Below are positions 61,201 to 64,000 of a stretch of DNA of 64,000 nucleotides, piece by piece. Position 1 is the first letter of the stretch. Every line of letters starts with the position of its first letter. A model generated the notes under the pieces. It made no database searches, was not told the origin of the DNA, and saw only the letters and a list, made by a program, of their open reading frames with translations. The position numbers and the translations under genes are program-made. The DNA lies in NCBI GenBank assembly GCA_029204225.1, contig CM055100.1:15734600-15798599 (forward strand). The letters are read 5' to 3'. The DNA is from Diphasiastrum complanatum. Taxonomy: Eukaryota; Streptophyta; Lycopodiopsida; Lycopodiales; Lycopodiaceae.

Positions 61201-62290
61201 CGACAAGGTAAACAGAATCATCAAGATCAAATACCTCATGGACCTATAATGTAGCAGGTGGCCAAGGGTGTGGACATTCACGATTATGATGGTCAAGTCT
61301 ACAACAAGTAAAAACAAGGTTCTTAGAATGGATTTCAGCCATTTCTTGCAGAGAATAACGTTTGAGAACAACAATACGAGGAGCAAATGTAGGATGACTC
61401 GGAGAAATTGGAGGAGAAACAAGAGAAGATTGAGAAACAAGAGGGGAAGACACAAAGGGGGTAACAAAATGGAAAACAAGAGGATGAGTGAAAAGATAAT
61501 TGTTGATCAAGATATTTATGTTGCAATGTACTAGTGAGAGACATGGCACGATCCAGAGAGGTTGATTGAAAAGATTGAACATCAAATTGTAAAGCATCAC
61601 GCAAAACAGTTATATAACGAGTCTTAGCAAGTGGAAGGTCATAAAGTTCATAAGAATACTCAACAATCTTCTCATTATAGATTAAAGGCGAACCTGTTTG
61701 TTGGAATTTGGAATTGTCGATAGAGGTCAAGTTGGAGCCACATGGGGTCAACCATAGTTGAATGTAATGCGACCTTGAAGTTAGCCCGATCAATCGTAGC
61801 AGTAAGATGAGATTGATGTATATGCCACCAAGTCAAAGCAAATCTAGAAAGATGAATAGCATCAGGTTGTGTTTGTTGGTCGAGGTTAGGAGGGGTCAAC
61901 TAGGAACAAGTTTCCAATAGAACTAACCAATTTTGAAGTTCTGTACAATAGACAAATCAAGAGACCTTATCGTGAAAGTCATGGGCATGGGCAATGGTGG
62001 AGGAACGAGGTGGATTGTGTGAGGCAATATGTAAGGTAGACAAATGGTTAGGTGGAGTATTCCGAACAAAGGTGGTAGGAACTATGTGGGAAGTGGAAAA
62101 ATGTGGAGAGAAATGGATTGTATGAGTGTGCATAGTGGTCATTTGGGATTGAAGGCCTTGCAGAAGGGTGCTATTGCTATTGCTCTTGAATATATGATCG
62201 TCAAGTTGGACTTGAAGATCATCGTGTGAGGACAAGGCAATTGAACGAGAGGTAGGCACGACAAAAAACCAGGGCAAAGTAGGGCTAGAG
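58263..62290 (-). mobile_element. Decayed chromovirus (Ty3/gypsy), minus strand
   Basis: Read on the minus strand: gag (62277-61244) with ALTWWHIHQSH and a knuckle-like CCRLDHHNRECPHP, where the first Cys region is altered. Protease follows (near 61140-60810: STHSFLS and IIPIDQYDIILGVDWL), then RT N-terminus (60300-59790: [33 protein letters not shown]) with the catalytic RT block and RNase H largely missing. Integrase (59690-58700) gives HFLPIKSTSTSKRCDHVF, AYHSSADGQSKVLNHILEDH and FLMANGYSPILLG. A chromodomain (58500-58440, FLVQWDGRPINEATWEF) comes last. Stops and shifts are numerous. LTRs were not delimited. Confidence 0.85.
60320..60785 (+). other. Unrecognised insert in the chromovirus, 110-codon frame
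   Basis: Between chromovirus protease and RT lies about 460 bp that do not read as gypsy on the minus strand. On the plus strand an open frame (60352-60684) encodes 110 residues with THAPLVVHCDTSLDTSAAYL-like sequence (residues about 60-80). VHCDTSLDTSAAYLGHVI faintly recalls an RNase H start (D-x-S). Function unknown; it may be another element fragment. Confidence 0.35.
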
Positions 62291-62344
62291 GAGGTAGGGT
62301 AGTGAGGGTAGGGAAGGTAGCAAAAATCTCTAGCAACTAGATAA

Positions 62345-62810
62345 CAACAAGAAAGTGCTTATGTATGTTACTTCAACTTTTGTCGTGAATAGATATGAAA
62401 GAGATGACCTTCATGAGGAAAAAATTAGAGTTTGTTGAATAATGGTTTTCAAAAAGCGGCCATTGAAGAAAATCGCTTCTTTAAGGAGGCCTAGTACTAG
62501 AAAACCAATGCAACTAATACAACTCAATTCTGATTACAACAAAAAAGTAATGGCGAAAAATGTTTTTTGAAGGCTAGAGAGAGAAAAATGGTTAGAAAAC
62601 AAAGAATTATTAGAGAGAAAAGAATCAACAGTTAAAGAAGGCTAAAAGTGCTTCTTTATTTATTTCCAACTTTTGTTCTAAAAAGATATAAAAGGCTGAC
62701 CTTCAAAGTAAAAAGGTAAGGGTTTCTAGAATTAGGGGTTTCAAAAAATGACCAACAAAGAAAATGACTTCTTCAAGGGTGCCTAACTACTAGGAAGCCA
62801 ATGCAATAAG
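62345..62810. repeat. Diverged direct repeat, about 295-bp spacing
   Basis: The segments 62350-62512 and 62645-62808 share order and many words: CAACTTTTGT, GATGACCTTCA/GCTGACCTTCA, TTTCAAAAA, AAGAAAAT.., GCCTA.TACTAG and AAGCCAATGCAA. They are an old duplication of unknown origin, possibly the LTR or leader side of the chromovirus. Confidence 0.6.
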
Positions 62811-63108
62811 TTATAGCCGTTGAGAGTTGTTTGACTTGGACTTGAATATAGGGTGCCGGAGTTGAATAATGTCGACCTTTGTTTTGTCGTGAAAGCTTAA
62901 AGGTTGTGATATTTACCTTCAACAGTTGCTTCGATTCGATAATTTGTCTTGCAAACACCCGTTGGCGATTCCTGTGTCCTTCTGCAGACTGTTAGACAAT
63001 CTCGTGTATTTCTGCAGACTGTCAAATAACCTTTGTATTTTTGTAGACTGTGCGATTGTACAAGTAATTATATGCAACAAATGAATGGATCTAGATTATC
63101 TATTGGAT

Positions 63109-64000
<892 letters not shown>

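Overview
This window is nuclear DNA of a land plant with a large, transposon-rich genome. The signs are spliced genes with GT..AG introns, a plant-type GDSL esterase, Ty3/gypsy and Ty1/copia LTR elements with initiator-Met tRNA primer sites, chromoviruses, a tRNA-derived SINE, LINEs, a hAT-type MITE and long GA/CT microsatellites. Intron size and degraded repeats point to something other than a compact angiosperm; a fern, lycophyte or conifer would fit, but the sequence does not settle this. Nothing prokaryotic (operon, CRISPR, phage) was seen.

Layout. 1-7745: a decayed Ty3/gypsy element (+) whose reverse transcriptase has been deleted and which carries an extra coiled-coil coding region after integrase. 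7746-16326: copia sequences, with a 3' fragment, a complete LTR and PBS, and a copia body interrupted by a second, inverted copia (10178-14023). 16330-20630: AT-rich DNA with one SINE flanked by a 17-bp target duplication. 20634-22410: an apparently intact five-exon GDSL esterase/lipase gene, the only complete host gene. 22411-26330: intergenic. 26330-36685: a repeat block of non-autonomous LTR elements with GC-rich 1.2-kb LTRs, G-rich minisatellite tracts and an internally deleted chromovirus, whose arrangement suggests one inversion of about 3.6 kb. 36686-42950: foldback sequences, copia and gypsy relics, and an LTR rich in CATGCA words.

43526-57009: part of a spliced gene for a fold-type I PLP enzyme of the cystathionine beta-lyase-like / 'aluminium resistance' (methionine gamma-lyase family) type. 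All recognised exons are multiples of three with phase-0 boundaries. Two of them lie in a 1,558-bp unit present twice, head to tail and apparently without a mismatch, so a transcript using both copies would have an in-frame 59-residue internal duplication. This is the most striking feature: either a very recent exon duplication or an assembly error. The N- and C-terminal exons were not found. A 6.5-kb intron holds LINE pieces and a hAT-type MITE.

57010-64000: unassigned DNA, a decayed chromovirus on the minus strand, diverged direct repeats, and at the right edge the 3' end of a second LINE. Both LINE 3' ends carry a PCNA-binding-like motif and a long (TC)n tail instead of poly(A).

Functionally the window holds two unrelated host genes in a sea of nested, mostly dead retroelements. 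No multi-gene system was found.
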